A DNA stretch of 64,000 nt from Niastella populi. Lineage in GTDB: Bacteria; Bacteroidota; Bacteroidia; Chitinophagales; Chitinophagaceae. This document shows, piece after piece, positions 35,536 to 44,535 of the stretch (position 1 is its first letter; every line of letters starts with the position of its first letter). The stretch is from the NCBI RefSeq assembly GCF_002078015.1, contig NZ_LWBP01000067.1:62001-126000 (forward strand). Reading direction: 5' to 3'. Below the pieces are notes generated by a model. The model did no database searches and was not told the origin of the DNA. It saw nothing but the letters and a program-made list of their open reading frames with translations. The translations under genes and the position numbers were made by a program.

Positions 35536-35958
35536 TTGTTTTTTAAGAACAGCCACCGTAAGCCTGCTTACGCAAACCAGTTTTTCCCGTTCGTCGTGGA
35601 TCTTGATATCCCAAACATGGGTTGATGCGCCTATATGGAGGGGTTTCGCTATGCCGGTAACAATGCCTTCGCGTACCCCGCGAATATGGTTGGCATTGAT
35701 CTCAAGGCCTACGCAAATGAATTTTTCCTGGTCAATTACCAGCGCAGAAGCTACGCTGCCCAGGGTTTCGGCCAGCACGCAGGACGCGCCGCCATGCAGC
35801 AAGCCATAAGGCTGCCGGGTGCGGGCATCCACCGGCATGGTTCCCTTTATGTAATCGGGCCCCACCTCCGTGAACACAAGTCCGATATGTTCACCCATGG
35901 TGCCCTTGCCGAGATGAATGATCTCCTGTAAAAGCAGGTCTTTTTTATGCCAGATCAT
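35533..35958 (-). CDS. Hotdog-fold PaaI-family thioesterase
   Basis: 141 residues. The hotdog core is seen in GEHIGLVFTEVGPDYIKGTMPVD and the catalytic helix RQPYGLLHGGASCVLAETLGSVAS, which holds the HGG and acidic residue of YdiI/PaaI-like acyl-CoA thioesterases; IKIHDEREKLVCVSRLTVAVL is the terminal strand. Members hydrolyse acyl-CoAs such as DHNA-CoA or phenylacetyl-CoA derivatives; the exact substrate is not decided. It faces the Nudix gene and shares the repeat-filled gap. Confidence 0.88.
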   Translation of the reverse strand: MIWHKKDLLLQEIIHLGKGTMGEHIGLVFTEVGPDYIKGTMPVDARTRQPYGLLHGGASCVLAETLGSVASALVIDQEKFICVGLEINANHIRGVREGIVTGIAKPLHIGASTHVWDIKIHDEREKLVCVSRLTVAVLKKQ

Positions 35959-36106
35959 AAATAATGTGATAATGTGATAATTTGCTAATGTGATAATGAA
36001 ATACAGGCTTAGTGAGTGCTTACGCGAGAGCTTTGAAATTTATAAGAACTGTTGAGCCAAAGGCACTATCACATTATCTCATTATCAAATTAGCTAATTA
36101 GTTTTA
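35959..36106. repeat. Inverted pair of TAATGTGA arrays between coaD and the thioesterase
   Basis: Plus orientation at 35962-36007 (TAATGTGA, TAATGTGA, TAATTTGC, TAATGTGA, TAATGAAATACAG) and minus orientation at 36066-36101, near the coaD stop (36104-36106). The arms face each other across about 60 bases and could form a stem-loop. Confidence 0.85.
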
Positions 36107-36568
36107 AATGTCTTTCGAAACGGCTTCGGGCAGGAACTGCCGGGCATCGCCCCCGTTCCTGATCACATCCCTTACCAGTGTAGAAGCTACGGACGTGTAT
36201 TGAGGCAGGCAGGTAAGAAAAACAGTTTCAATGTCCCTGTCAAGACTGCGGTTCATATCAGCAATGGCCTTTTCATATTCAAAATCGTTCACGTACCGTA
36301 TACCGCGAACGATAAAATTAGCCCCCACTTTACGGCAGCATTCCACCGTAAGCCCCTCATACACTTCCACTTTCACCTTAGGGTTCTCGCCAAATATTTC
36401 GCGGATCCATTTCATCCGTTGCTCTTCTGAAAACATGGCCGTTTTATTTGCGTTTCGCCCGATACCAATAACGAGCCTGTCAAATAACGGAAGCGCACGA
36501 TGAATGATATCCAGGTGACCAATGGTAATAGGATCAAAGGTCCCCGGAAATAAGGCAATGCGTTGCAT
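36104..36568 (-). CDS. coaD: Phosphopantetheine adenylyltransferase
   Basis: 154 residues, the standard length. It moves AMP from ATP to 4'-phosphopantetheine in CoA synthesis. The nucleotidyltransferase motif FPGTFDPITIGHLDII (TxGH) is at the N-terminus, NFIVRGIRYVNDFEYE in the middle, and the YTSVASTLVRDVI motif, a variant of the usual SSxxVR, near the C-terminus. Follows pyrB on the same strand after 28 bases, so may be co-transcribed with it. Confidence 0.95.
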   Translation of the reverse strand: MQRIALFPGTFDPITIGHLDIIHRALPLFDRLVIGIGRNANKTAMFSEEQRMKWIREIFGENPKVKVEVYEGLTVECCRKVGANFIVRGIRYVNDFEYEKAIADMNRSLDRDIETVFLTCLPQYTSVASTLVRDVIRNGGDARQFLPEAVSKDI

Positions 36569-36596
36569 GTATAAGTATTAAGTGTATAACGAGAAA

Positions 36597-37532
36597 CTAG
36601 TTTGTCATTTCCCTTCCGCCCGATAACAGGTACAACACTGCCATACGCACCGCTACCCCATTTTCTACCTGTTGCAAAATGATCGACTGGTTGCTGTCGG
36701 CGGCATCACTGTCAAGTTCCACGCCCCTGTTGATGGGCCCGGGGTGCATGATCACGATCTTCTTGTTCAGGCTGTCGAGCAAACGCTTGTTTATTCCATA
36801 CGCCAGGCTGTATTCGCGCAGTGAGGAGAACAATACCTGGTTCTGACGTTCGAGCTGAATACGCAGCACATTGGCCACATCGCACCACTCGAGCGCCTTT
36901 TGCAGGTTGTATTCAACCCTGATATCGAAAGCCTCCTGAATGTATTTGGGAATAAGCGTTGGCGGACCGGCCACGGTTACTTCAGCGCCCATTTTCTTAA
37001 GCAGGTAAATATTGCTCATGGCCACCCGGGAGTGCATAATATCGCCAATGATCGCTACTTTGAGGCCTTCGAGGCGGCCCAGCTTTTCACGCATGGAGAA
37101 AGCATCGAGCAAACCCTGTGTGGGGTGTTCATTGATGCCGTCACCCGCGTTTACGATAGCAGCGGGAATGTGTTTGGCCAGAAAATGCGGAGCGCCGCTG
37201 GCGCTATGCCGCATAACCACCATATCCACTTTCATCGACAGAATATTATTCACGGTATCCAACAGGGTTTCTCCCTTTGAAACGGAAGAAGCGCTGGCCG
37301 TAAAATTGATGGTGTCTGCACTCAGCCGCTTTTCAGCGAGTTCAAAAGAGATCCTGGTACGGGTAGAATTTTCGAAAAATAAATTCACGATGGTAACATC
37401 CCGTAAGGAAGGAACTTTCTTGATAGGACGTTGTAAAACTTCCTTGAATTGAGTGGCAGTATCTAAAATAATCTGAATGTCCTGACGGGTGAGATCCCGT
37501 ATGCCGAGCAGATGTTTTACTGAAAGTTGCAT
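36597..37532 (-). CDS. pyrB: Aspartate carbamoyltransferase catalytic subunit
   Basis: 311 residues. Carbamoyl-phosphate binding STRTR is at about residues 56-60 (FFENSTRTRISFELAEKRL), HPTQGLLDAF gives the second site, and HPGPINRGVELDSD closes the active site, all typical of PyrB. It forms carbamoyl-aspartate. pyrR lies upstream on the same strand with an 80-bp gap, as in many bacteria where PyrR controls the pyrimidine genes. No PyrI-type regulatory subunit is seen. Confidence 0.96.
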   Translation of the reverse strand: MQLSVKHLLGIRDLTRQDIQIILDTATQFKEVLQRPIKKVPSLRDVTIVNLFFENSTRTRISFELAEKRLSADTINFTASASSVSKGETLLDTVNNILSMKVDMVVMRHSASGAPHFLAKHIPAAIVNAGDGINEHPTQGLLDAFSMREKLGRLEGLKVAIIGDIMHSRVAMSNIYLLKKMGAEVTVAGPPTLIPKYIQEAFDIRVEYNLQKALEWCDVANVLRIQLERQNQVLFSSLREYSLAYGINKRLLDSLNKKIVIMHPGPINRGVELDSDAADSNQSIILQQVENGVAVRMAVLYLLSGGREMTN

Positions 37533-37612
37533 TTCAAGCAGCGAAATTAAGGGAAAAATGAATTAGTTGCCTGTTACTTTTTCTACCGCACGGGTGCGGC
37601 ACAAATCAGCAC

Positions 37613-38134
37613 CTATAAAAGCACAACCTCTTCTTTCCCATCGCGTTCCTTCCAGAATACCTTTACTTTTTGCGACACGATGGAATCGATGGACCGGCCG
37701 GTATAATCGGGTTGAATGGGCAATTGCCGGCTGAAACGGCGATCGATCAATACGCAAAGCTCCACCTTGGCCGGGCGCCCGAAATCGAGCAGGGCATCCA
37801 GCGCCGCCCTGATGGTACGCCCGGTGTACAATACATCGTCGATCAACACCACATTCTTGTTTTCAATGCTAAAGGGAATATCGGTATGATTGGGCACGTG
37901 GATCTGGTTGCGTACATCATCCCGGTAAAAAGTAATATCCAGCCGCCCGTACTGCACTTTTTCAGGCGCCACCAGCTGGCGGATCACCTGTATCATTTGA
38001 TCGCTTACAAAAATGCCCCGCGGCTGAATGCCGATAAAAACCGTGTTTTCGAGATCAATATTATTCTCCAGAACCTGGTGACTAAGCCGCCGGATTATAA
38101 TGGCCAGTTGCTGTTCATTTAAAATCGTCTTCAA
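37613..38134 (-). CDS. pyrR: PyrR bifunctional regulator / uracil phosphoribosyltransferase
   Basis: 173 residues of the type I PRTase fold: PRPP motif VVLIDDVLYTGRTIRAALDAL at about 93-113, GIQPRG for the early loop, and IDRRFSRQLPIQPDYTGRSI near the C-terminus, which distinguishes PyrR. In many bacteria it binds pyrimidine mRNA leaders and also has weak uracil PRTase activity. I did not recognise an anti-terminator in the 80-bp gap to pyrB, so in this organism the enzyme role, not the RNA control, may dominate; this is an inference. Confidence 0.94.
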   Translation of the reverse strand: MKTILNEQQLAIIIRRLSHQVLENNIDLENTVFIGIQPRGIFVSDQMIQVIRQLVAPEKVQYGRLDITFYRDDVRNQIHVPNHTDIPFSIENKNVVLIDDVLYTGRTIRAALDALLDFGRPAKVELCVLIDRRFSRQLPIQPDYTGRSIDSIVSQKVKVFWKERDGKEEVVLL

Positions 38135-38184
38135 GGAAAATAGTTTGATAAAAAACGCAAATTAGGGGTTTTTCCCCTTGCGTC

Positions 38185-38547
38185 CTAGCACCCGGCCATT
38201 CCCGCCCTCCTTTTTTGATACGCTTTAAGAATTTTCAATTCCTTTATGCCCCACTGTACCCAAACTATGGCAACCATGGGCAGCGCTATAAACGACATCA
38301 TATTATAAGCATATGCCTCTTCCCAGTCGAAATGGATGAGGTGCATGCAGCCACGGGTTAAGCCACAGGCAGGGCAATCGCGGCCAAGTAATAATTTTGA
38401 TAAACAAACCGATTCGCCGCCATCGAAAAAACCGGCAGGGAATAACAATAATAATATAGGTGTAACAATAATCAATACAAGTTTACCTATTGTATAGTAA
38501 TATCTGAAGTTCATCTTCCATATATTAAAAGGTTCCGATGCCGGCAT
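38185..38547 (-). CDS. DUF2752 membrane protein
   Basis: From the start at 38547 it is 120 residues; the frame extends to 38598 but that would overlap the TM2 gene by 26 bases. Two membrane helices flank a cysteine motif DCPACGLTRGCMHLIHFD typical of DUF2752 (CPxCGxTR). Function unknown. The close spacing (25 bases) to the TM2 gene upstream on the same strand makes a two-gene operon likely, and both domains are often found together in Bacteroidota. Confidence 0.9.
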   Translation of the reverse strand: MPASEPFNIWKMNFRYYYTIGKLVLIIVTPILLLLFPAGFFDGGESVCLSKLLLGRDCPACGLTRGCMHLIHFDWEEAYAYNMMSFIALPMVAIVWVQWGIKELKILKAYQKRRAGMAGC

Positions 38548-38572
38548 CGAAACCTCCTGATCATTTAAAAGT

Positions 38573-39067
38573 TTAGAAAGTAACGTCGTAATCGGCATCC
38601 TTAGGCTTCAGATCGCCCAACAGAATACGAACAAAATCGATCAATGCCCAAATACCGCAACCGCCTAAAGTGAAGATCTGAACAATGCCCTGCCATGTAT
38701 ATCCTAAATAAAAACGATGAATACCAATACCGCCTAAAAAGAAACAAAGAATGGCGGCAACAATTTGCGACTTCTCACCAGCAGCAGCGGGGTTGGCAAT
38801 AGTTCTGGATGCGATCTTTTTGCCGAAGACCTTCAATGCAACCTTTTCTTTAAAGCTTAATTTGCTTCCTTTAAGATCTTCTGCAATTCCTTTCAATTCT
38901 TTGTACGATACCTTACCATCAGCAGCAGCAGCATTATATGCCTGTGTTGCCTGTTGCATTTTTGTTGGCGCTTCTGACGTGTTGCCGGCGGGTATGGCAG
39001 CTGAAAATAGTACAAAGGAAATTGAGAGCACAGCAAGAACTGTGAATGTTCTTAAAACTTTCTTCAT
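38573..39067 (-). CDS. TM2-domain membrane protein with signal-like N-terminus
   Basis: 164 residues from ATG 39067 (MKKVLRTFTVLAVLSISFVLF); an upstream TTG would give seven more. A helical middle (TKMQQATQAYNAAAADGKVSYKELKGIAEDLKGSKLS) is followed by a TM2 domain: two membrane helices joined by the family motif GGIGIHRFYLGYTWQGIVQIFTLGGCGIWALIDFVRIL, here at about 115-150. TM2 proteins are widespread with no settled role. Confidence 0.9.
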   Translation of the reverse strand: MKKVLRTFTVLAVLSISFVLFSAAIPAGNTSEAPTKMQQATQAYNAAAADGKVSYKELKGIAEDLKGSKLSFKEKVALKVFGKKIASRTIANPAAAGEKSQIVAAILCFFLGGIGIHRFYLGYTWQGIVQIFTLGGCGIWALIDFVRILLGDLKPKDADYDVTF

Positions 39068-39477
39068 GATTAACTGAGTTTTCAACAAAGTAAATCCTGA
39101 ATAAGGTCATAGAAGATGGCAAGCGTTATGAATTGCGCATTTTGCTGATTGAAGTGACGAAGCAGATAGAAGAAGGAAGGTAACTACAATGCATTTTACC
39201 CACAAACCATCATAGTAAAATAGAGCAAAGTATAAGATAACAATGCATCATGCATACACACGTATATGCGTGTGGTCATAAAGTTGCTGTTTTAACAACT
39301 ATAGTTTATTATGTACGCATAACGCTTATCTTGAGGTATTATTGAGAATGATCAAATAAAAAAAATTATAATTATCTGCACAATAATAAAGTATTGCACA
39401 TTACTTTTATTTTAAATTTTTGACATTACTTTTGAGCCCGTTAAAAATCACTATTACACCTGGTAAAAACTAAAACA
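39068..39477. other. AT-rich divergent spacer with promoter box
   Basis: No gene. Contains a direct repeat of TTACTTTT (39400, 39426), the -7 box at 39427, and ATGCATACACACGTATATGCGTGTGGTCAT-type inverted words near 39250-39276 (ACACACGTATATGCGTGTG arms), which look like a possible operator or RNA stem. Confidence 0.5.
39427..39434 (+). promoter_or_regulatory. -7 box TACTTTTG for the barrel gene
   Basis: Perfect TAnnTTTG match 43 bases before the ATG at 39478. Confidence 0.5.
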
Positions 39478-40017
39478 ATGAAAAAGGTTTTATTCGCTGC
39501 CTTCTTGCTTGTTAGTTCCAACGCAATTTTTGCCCAGATCAACAAAGGCCAATGGCTGGTTGGCGGGCAGGTTAACTTTACATCGAGCAAGTACGGCGAT
39601 GTTGATGACAGTAAGAACACACGTTTCGAGATCAGCCCTAATGCAGGTTATTTCTTTATCGACAAACTGGCCGGTGGTTTACGTTTAAGCTACATCAGTG
39701 ATAAAGACAAAACTGACGATGACGCATCTACACAATTCACTGCAGCTCCTTTCGTACGTTATTATTTCCTGGATGCAGCGCAGAAAGTAAACATTTTTGC
39801 TGATGCTTCTTATGGTTTTGGTAGCACTGGTGCTAAGGATAAAGAAAGCCTGAACTTCTGGGCAATCCAGGCAGGTCCTGCAGTATTCCTTACTCCTAAC
39901 ACCGCCCTTGAATTAACCCTGGGTTATAAATCATTCGGTGGCGATGCTTATGGTGATGACAGATGGAAACAATTTGGTGTGAACATCGGTTTCCAGATTC
40001 ACCTGGGCGGAAAATAA
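39478..40017 (+). CDS. Small outer-membrane beta-barrel protein
   Basis: 179 residues: signal peptide (MKKVLFAAFLLVSSNAIFAQ) and an eight-strand-type barrel pattern with alternating hydrophobic residues (GQWLVGGQVNFTSSKYG, KLAGGLRLSYIS, FVRYYFLDAAQKVNIFADASYGFG, GVNIGFQIHLG). This is the OmpW/OprF-like outer membrane beta-barrel group seen widely in Bacteroidota. Codons are biased towards common ones, a hint of high expression. A strong symmetric terminator follows. Confidence 0.88.
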   Translation: MKKVLFAAFLLVSSNAIFAQINKGQWLVGGQVNFTSSKYGDVDDSKNTRFEISPNAGYFFIDKLAGGLRLSYISDKDKTDDDASTQFTAAPFVRYYFLDAAQKVNIFADASYGFGSTGAKDKESLNFWAIQAGPAVFLTPNTALELTLGYKSFGGDAYGDDRWKQFGVNIGFQIHLGGK

Positions 40018-40045
40018 TTTGGTTATTTTTCAATCTCTCATAAAG

Positions 40046-40078
40046 AAGCCCTCCCGATGCATCGGGAGGGCTTTTAAT
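40046..40078. terminator. Strong terminator after the barrel gene
   Basis: AAGCCCTCCCGATGC and ATCGGGAGGGCTT form a perfect palindrome with a TTTTAATTT tail. Confidence 0.9.
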
Positions 40079-40089
40079 TTATATGAGCA

Positions 40090-40125
40090 TTTAACTATAA
40101 ACTTTGAACTAAGAACTATGAACTA
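40090..40125 (-). repeat. GAACT array ending in the pruA stop codon
   Basis: Units AAACT, TTGAACT, AAGAACT, ATGAACT, then A; the pruA stop (complement 40123-40125) uses the last two core bases. In the gene's direction this is AGTTC+NN. Confidence 0.9.
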
Positions 40126-41754
40126 TTCCTCCGCCATGAACGGATAACGATAATCAACAGGAGCGTTGAACGTTTCCTTAACAGTTCTTGCACTGAGCCA
40201 GCGATACAGGTTAAGGATAGAACCTGCTTTATCATTGGTGCCACTGGCGCGGGCGCCGCCAAAAGGTTGCTGCCCTACAACAGCGCCGGTAGGTTTATCA
40301 TTGATATAGAAATTACCAGCCGCATGACGCAGTTTAACCGTTGCGAGGCTGATGGCACTTCTGTCATGTGCAATGATAGAACCTGTGAGTGCATAAGGCG
40401 ATGTTTTATTCACCAGTTCGAGGGTGTCTTCAAACTTATCGGCATTATATACGTATACCGTCAACACGGGTCCAAAGATCTCTTCGCACATAGTAACATA
40501 CAACGGATCTTTTGCTTCTATAACAGTGGGCTGAATAAAATATCCTTCTGTTTTGTCGCATTTACCACCCGCCCAAAGCACCGCCTTGGGATCGTTCTTC
40601 GCATTCTGGATGTATGATTCAATTTTATCGAAGCTTTTTTCGTCGATAACGGCATTGATGAAGTTGGTGAAGTTCTCAACCGTGCCCATTGAAAAGCTTT
40701 CAATACCGGCGATGAGTTTTTTCTTCACTTCATCAGCCATATTCGATGGAATATAAGCGCGTGACGCTGCAGAACATTTCTGACCCTGAAATTCAAAAGC
40801 CCCGCGCAGTAAAGCGGTCACCAGCAGATCGGGATCTGCGCTCTTATGCGCCAGTACGAAATCCTTACCGCCTGTTTCGCCTACTATGCGCGGATATGAT
40901 TTGTATATGTTCATGTTCCTGCCAATGGTTTCCCACATTTTATTGAACACACCGGTTGAACCGGTAAAATGTACGCCGGCGAAATCGGGGTGGCTGAAAC
41001 ACACATCACCTAACGTAGGGCCATCAACGTAAATGAGGTTTATAACGCCATCGGGTAATCCGGCTTCTTTTAAAATGCGCATGAACATTTGCGCCGAGTA
41101 AACCTGCGTATGCGCAGGTTTCCAAACCACTACATTACCGCACATGGCTGCAGAGGTAGGCAGGTTACCGCCAATAGCGGTGAAGTTGAAAGGTGTTACC
41201 GCCAGTACGAAACCTTCGAGCGGACGATATTCCATGCGGTTATGCACACCTGCAGCGCTTACGGGCTGCTGACGATAGATCTCGCTCAGGAAATGCACAT
41301 TGAAGCGAAGGAAATCGATAAGCTCGCAGGCGCTGTCGATCTCGGCCTGGTAGGCGTTCTTGCTTTGGCCCAGCATGGTGGTGCCGTTCATGTACGGGCG
41401 GTATTTCGTAGCAATAAGGTCAGCCGCTTTAAGGAAGATATGCGCGCGGTTTTCCCAACTCATGGCGGCCCAGCTTTCACGGGCGGCCAGCGCAGCTTCG
41501 ATCGCCTGCTTTACATGTTTTTCCTCTCCGGTATGATAATGCCCCAGCACATGTTTTATTTCATGAGGCGGGTGCATCGTTTCCTTTTTGTTGGTGCGCA
41601 CTTCCAGTCCGCCAATATACATAGGCACATCAACCTGTTCCTTTTTTAAAAGGTCAAGTACTTCCTTGAGCCGCTTTTTTTCGGGCGAGCCGGGAGCATA
41701 TGATAAAACAGGCTCGTTGGCCGGCAACGGGTAGTGAAAATAGCCGAATTCCAT
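40123..41754 (-). CDS. pruA: L-glutamate gamma-semialdehyde (P5C) dehydrogenase
   Basis: 543 residues of the class 4 aldehyde dehydrogenase type that oxidises the semialdehyde of proline catabolism to glutamate with NAD. The NAD-binding region and catalytic site are clear: FTGSTGVFNKMW, ETGGKDFVLAHKSADPDLLV, then the nucleophile in GQKCSAASRAYIP. The longer frame reaches 41808, but the -7 box TACCTTCG (minus, 41778-41785) lies between, so translation from 41754 (MEFGYFHYPLP) is more likely. No proline dehydrogenase gene is in the window. Confidence 0.94.
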   Translation of the reverse strand: MEFGYFHYPLPANEPVLSYAPGSPEKKRLKEVLDLLKKEQVDVPMYIGGLEVRTNKKETMHPPHEIKHVLGHYHTGEEKHVKQAIEAALAARESWAAMSWENRAHIFLKAADLIATKYRPYMNGTTMLGQSKNAYQAEIDSACELIDFLRFNVHFLSEIYRQQPVSAAGVHNRMEYRPLEGFVLAVTPFNFTAIGGNLPTSAAMCGNVVVWKPAHTQVYSAQMFMRILKEAGLPDGVINLIYVDGPTLGDVCFSHPDFAGVHFTGSTGVFNKMWETIGRNMNIYKSYPRIVGETGGKDFVLAHKSADPDLLVTALLRGAFEFQGQKCSAASRAYIPSNMADEVKKKLIAGIESFSMGTVENFTNFINAVIDEKSFDKIESYIQNAKNDPKAVLWAGGKCDKTEGYFIQPTVIEAKDPLYVTMCEEIFGPVLTVYVYNADKFEDTLELVNKTSPYALTGSIIAHDRSAISLATVKLRHAAGNFYINDKPTGAVVGQQPFGGARASGTNDKAGSILNLYRWLSARTVKETFNAPVDYRYPFMAEE

Positions 41755-41777
41755 AATGTCATGTGTTTTTGAGGTTG

Positions 41778-41785
41778 CGAAGGTA
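41778..41785 (-). promoter_or_regulatory. -7-like box for pruA
   Basis: Minus strand TACCTTCG, one base from TAnnTTTG, 24 bases before the chosen start. Confidence 0.45.
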
Positions 41786-42016
41786 CTTAGCTGCTTTAGA
41801 ATTAACAAAATAAGGGCATCAACCGCAAAGTTCTGAAGAACATAATATTATAAATCTAATTTAACATGATGACCTGCTTTTATCCACAGGGCGTGCACAT
41901 AGCGATTTTTGTATAAGGCAATAAATTAAATTTGAACACATTTACCCTCAAAACGCAACCGTTAATCAGTGATCATTTCCGGAAAATCAAAACTAACCGA
42001 TAGCAACAGGTATCAT

Positions 42017-43222
42017 ATGCCTGATCTGTCGAACATTGTCGTTAAAGACATGCGCGAGTACGGCGTTGAACAGGCCGGTACTTACAAAGGTGGTATCGAA
42101 GCTTATAAAGGACTGCTGAACAAAGTGCGAAGCGGTTCCATCCTTTCTGAGCAGGATGCCATGAAACTACTGCCCAAAACCGAAGAAATAAAACTCCGCA
42201 TCCAGAAGCAAATAGACGGTTTACTGGAAAAATACTACGAGGTCAGGAGCAAGGTCGACGAGATCCATAACAGCCGCGACATAACCAAAGGGCTGGTACC
42301 GGCCAAACAGTCGGAGATAAATTTACTTAAGAATCAATTAGATGAAATAAATTCACCCCGCACACATAACCAACAATTACAATATAACAGCTTTAGCTGG
42401 GGTACTTTTTTATTTTTATTGTTTCTTTTAGTTGCACTTTCATTTTACTTGTTATACTTTTACATGAGTGTAGCAGATTTTGCGTTGAATGGTGTAGATC
42501 CAATTTCCCTTTTCCAGGAAGGAAGGCTAAACATACAATTGTTACCCAGCCTTCGAAGACTGGTCTATCTTATCATTAACTACCCCCCCCTGATCGTATT
42601 CCCCACTATTTTCTTTGCCCTGGGAACATCTATTCACCTGTTCTCAGAAAGAGGCATGAAATACAAGAAAGTTGTATGGGGATTGCTAAGCCTGGTTTTT
42701 ATCGGCGACGTATTGCTGGCTCTTCAGGTTCACACCGCTGTGAATGAGATTTTGATCAAGCTGAACCGGGATGAGTTCAAAACGCTGATAGTACCGGTGT
42801 TCGCAGATTCGCGATTTTACCTGGTATTGTTCCTTGGTTTTGGTGTATTTGCCATTTGGAGTTCTGTATATTACCTGATGCAGATGGAATGGGGCAAACG
42901 CAACCAGTTGAAACTACGTTACAAACGTATTCACCGTTTACAGGACGAGATCCTGCAACTGGAAGAAAAACGAATGTTACACGAAACCGAGCTACAACAA
43001 ATAACCCAGAGAGCGGAAGACCTTAGCAAGGAAAAAGAAAGACTTGTTCTGCCGGTTGATGCAATTGAGAAGAATATCAATTACTTCAGAGACGGCTGGA
43101 ACGGTTACCTGGCTACTTTATACGGGCGCGAGAAAGGCGAAGAACAGATCAAGCTTATTAACGAAAGGACAGACGCCTATATTAAAGAGCTGAAAGAATT
43201 CCAGGAGTCTTATTTCAAATAA
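42017..43222 (+). CDS. Unrecognised four-TM coiled-coil membrane protein (envelope operon gene 1)
   Basis: 401 residues from the start at 42017 (MPDLSNIVVKDMREYG); the frame opens at 41969. I know no family. Residues 1-120 are soluble and helical, with a coiled-coil stretch (IQKQIDGLLEKYYEVRSKVDE). Four membrane helices lie at about 129-152, 182-206, 218-238 and 267-288, with basic ends after TM4 (EWGKRNQLKLRYKRI), then a second coiled coil (about 305-350) and a tail. Layout suggests cytosolic N- and C-domains with a small extracytoplasmic loop. The next two genes follow by 30 and 14 bases and are lipoproteins. No signal peptide; MotA-, ZorA- and Tol-type motifs not seen. Confidence 0.75.
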   Translation: MPDLSNIVVKDMREYGVEQAGTYKGGIEAYKGLLNKVRSGSILSEQDAMKLLPKTEEIKLRIQKQIDGLLEKYYEVRSKVDEIHNSRDITKGLVPAKQSEINLLKNQLDEINSPRTHNQQLQYNSFSWGTFLFLLFLLVALSFYLLYFYMSVADFALNGVDPISLFQEGRLNIQLLPSLRRLVYLIINYPPLIVFPTIFFALGTSIHLFSERGMKYKKVVWGLLSLVFIGDVLLALQVHTAVNEILIKLNRDEFKTLIVPVFADSRFYLVLFLGFGVFAIWSSVYYLMQMEWGKRNQLKLRYKRIHRLQDEILQLEEKRMLHETELQQITQRAEDLSKEKERLVLPVDAIEKNINYFRDGWNGYLATLYGREKGEEQIKLINERTDAYIKELKEFQESYFK

Positions 43223-43252
43223 TTTTATAATAGGTTTCTTTATCCTTGAGTT

Positions 43253-44521
43253 ATGGCACGTTACCTCATAATCACTATCATTTGCGCCTGGGCTCTGGCG
43301 GGCTGCAATGAAATCGAAGAAGCAGTGAAGGATGCAAAAAAAGATGGATCCGCACCGCCTAAAGACAATTACATCGTTTTGCTTGATCTGAGCGACCGCA
43401 TCCTGTTCAACAACCAGCAACAGGTTCCGAAAGACATACAGGTCGTTCAATCGATCTACGCGGCATTCAAATCAAAACTGAATGCAAAAGATCCCACCAG
43501 GTTATATTTTACCGTTAAAGACAAGTTGAAGTTGATGGTAGCTCCGCAACGGACTACTTCCAGCGAAGTGTACGATATGGCCGGCAACCTGCGGCTTCAA
43601 CTGGCAGCGGCACAGCCCGAAGAAAAGGCGAAGCTGCTGGAAGAAACGGAAAAGAACTTCAACGCCTTCCTGCCGCAGATCTACAAAAAAGCAGTGATCA
43701 GCAACAACAGTACCTCTTATGCCGGCGCCGACATCTGGAAGTACTTTAATGAAGACCTTCAGGATGACCTCGAGAAGGACGCTCAAAACACCCTGTTCAT
43801 CATCACCGATGGTTATATGGATTTTGAAAGCCTGAACGGCCGCGCTTCACGCAACAACCGTTACACTTCCTGCACACAGATCATCAACAACCTTAAAAAA
43901 GCGCCCGACTGGAACAGCCGTTTCAAAGAAGGCGATTACGGTCTGCTGCCGGTGAACAAACGTTTCCCCAACTTAAAAGTGATCGTTCTTGAGTTGAACC
44001 CGAAAGACGACTGGACCGGAGAGTACAACCTGCTTACCACCATCTGGAGCAAATGGTTCAATGAAATGGGGATAAAATCGTACGCGTTCATCAAAGATGA
44101 CAACATCAATGAGATAAACGAGTCGATCGAAAAACTACTAAAGGTAAAACTACCATCATCTGCGAATATTACGTCCGTTAGCTGGACGCCGGTAACCGAA
44201 TCGGACCCGGAAATTACGAAGGCTGCGAAGAACAAGGCTACAATGGCTGCGCAAACATCTGATATTACACCAGTTACTGAAACAGTAAAAACAACCGCGC
44301 AAAAAAAGGAGAATAGTAATTCTTACAATTCGTACAGTTCTTACGCATATTCTGAGCCGGCAGCACCACAAAAAAAGAAAGAAAATGTTAAAGAAAGAGA
44401 ATATATTCGCGTGTCTGCCGTTAAAGGTCAGATAGATACTTCCAGTATCCATTCAAGAACCAATCCGAAAAAGCCAATTAGTAAACCAAAGGAGCAGGTC
44501 ACATTTGGTCCTGCTTATTAA
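43253..44521 (+). CDS. vWA-like lipoprotein (envelope operon gene 2)
   Basis: 422 residues. The lipobox ALAGC puts the lipid cysteine at residue 18. The chain has strand-helix features of a von Willebrand A-type fold: NYIVLLDLSDRI (about 39-50) resembles the first metal-binding strand with D-x-S-D in place of D-x-S-x-S, and NTLFIITDGYMDF (about 183-195) resembles the second, followed by VIVLELNPKDD. Not a full MIDAS, so metal binding is doubtful. The last 130 residues are a disordered, T/S/K-rich tail with SYNSYSSYAYS-like sequence. It is almost surely co-transcribed with its neighbours and anchored to the outer or inner membrane. Confidence 0.75.
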   Translation: MARYLIITIICAWALAGCNEIEEAVKDAKKDGSAPPKDNYIVLLDLSDRILFNNQQQVPKDIQVVQSIYAAFKSKLNAKDPTRLYFTVKDKLKLMVAPQRTTSSEVYDMAGNLRLQLAAAQPEEKAKLLEETEKNFNAFLPQIYKKAVISNNSTSYAGADIWKYFNEDLQDDLEKDAQNTLFIITDGYMDFESLNGRASRNNRYTSCTQIINNLKKAPDWNSRFKEGDYGLLPVNKRFPNLKVIVLELNPKDDWTGEYNLLTTIWSKWFNEMGIKSYAFIKDDNINEINESIEKLLKVKLPSSANITSVSWTPVTESDPEITKAAKNKATMAAQTSDITPVTETVKTTAQKKENSNSYNSYSSYAYSEPAAPQKKKENVKEREYIRVSAVKGQIDTSSIHSRTNPKKPISKPKEQVTFGPAY

Positions 44522-44535
44522 AAACCTTTACTCTT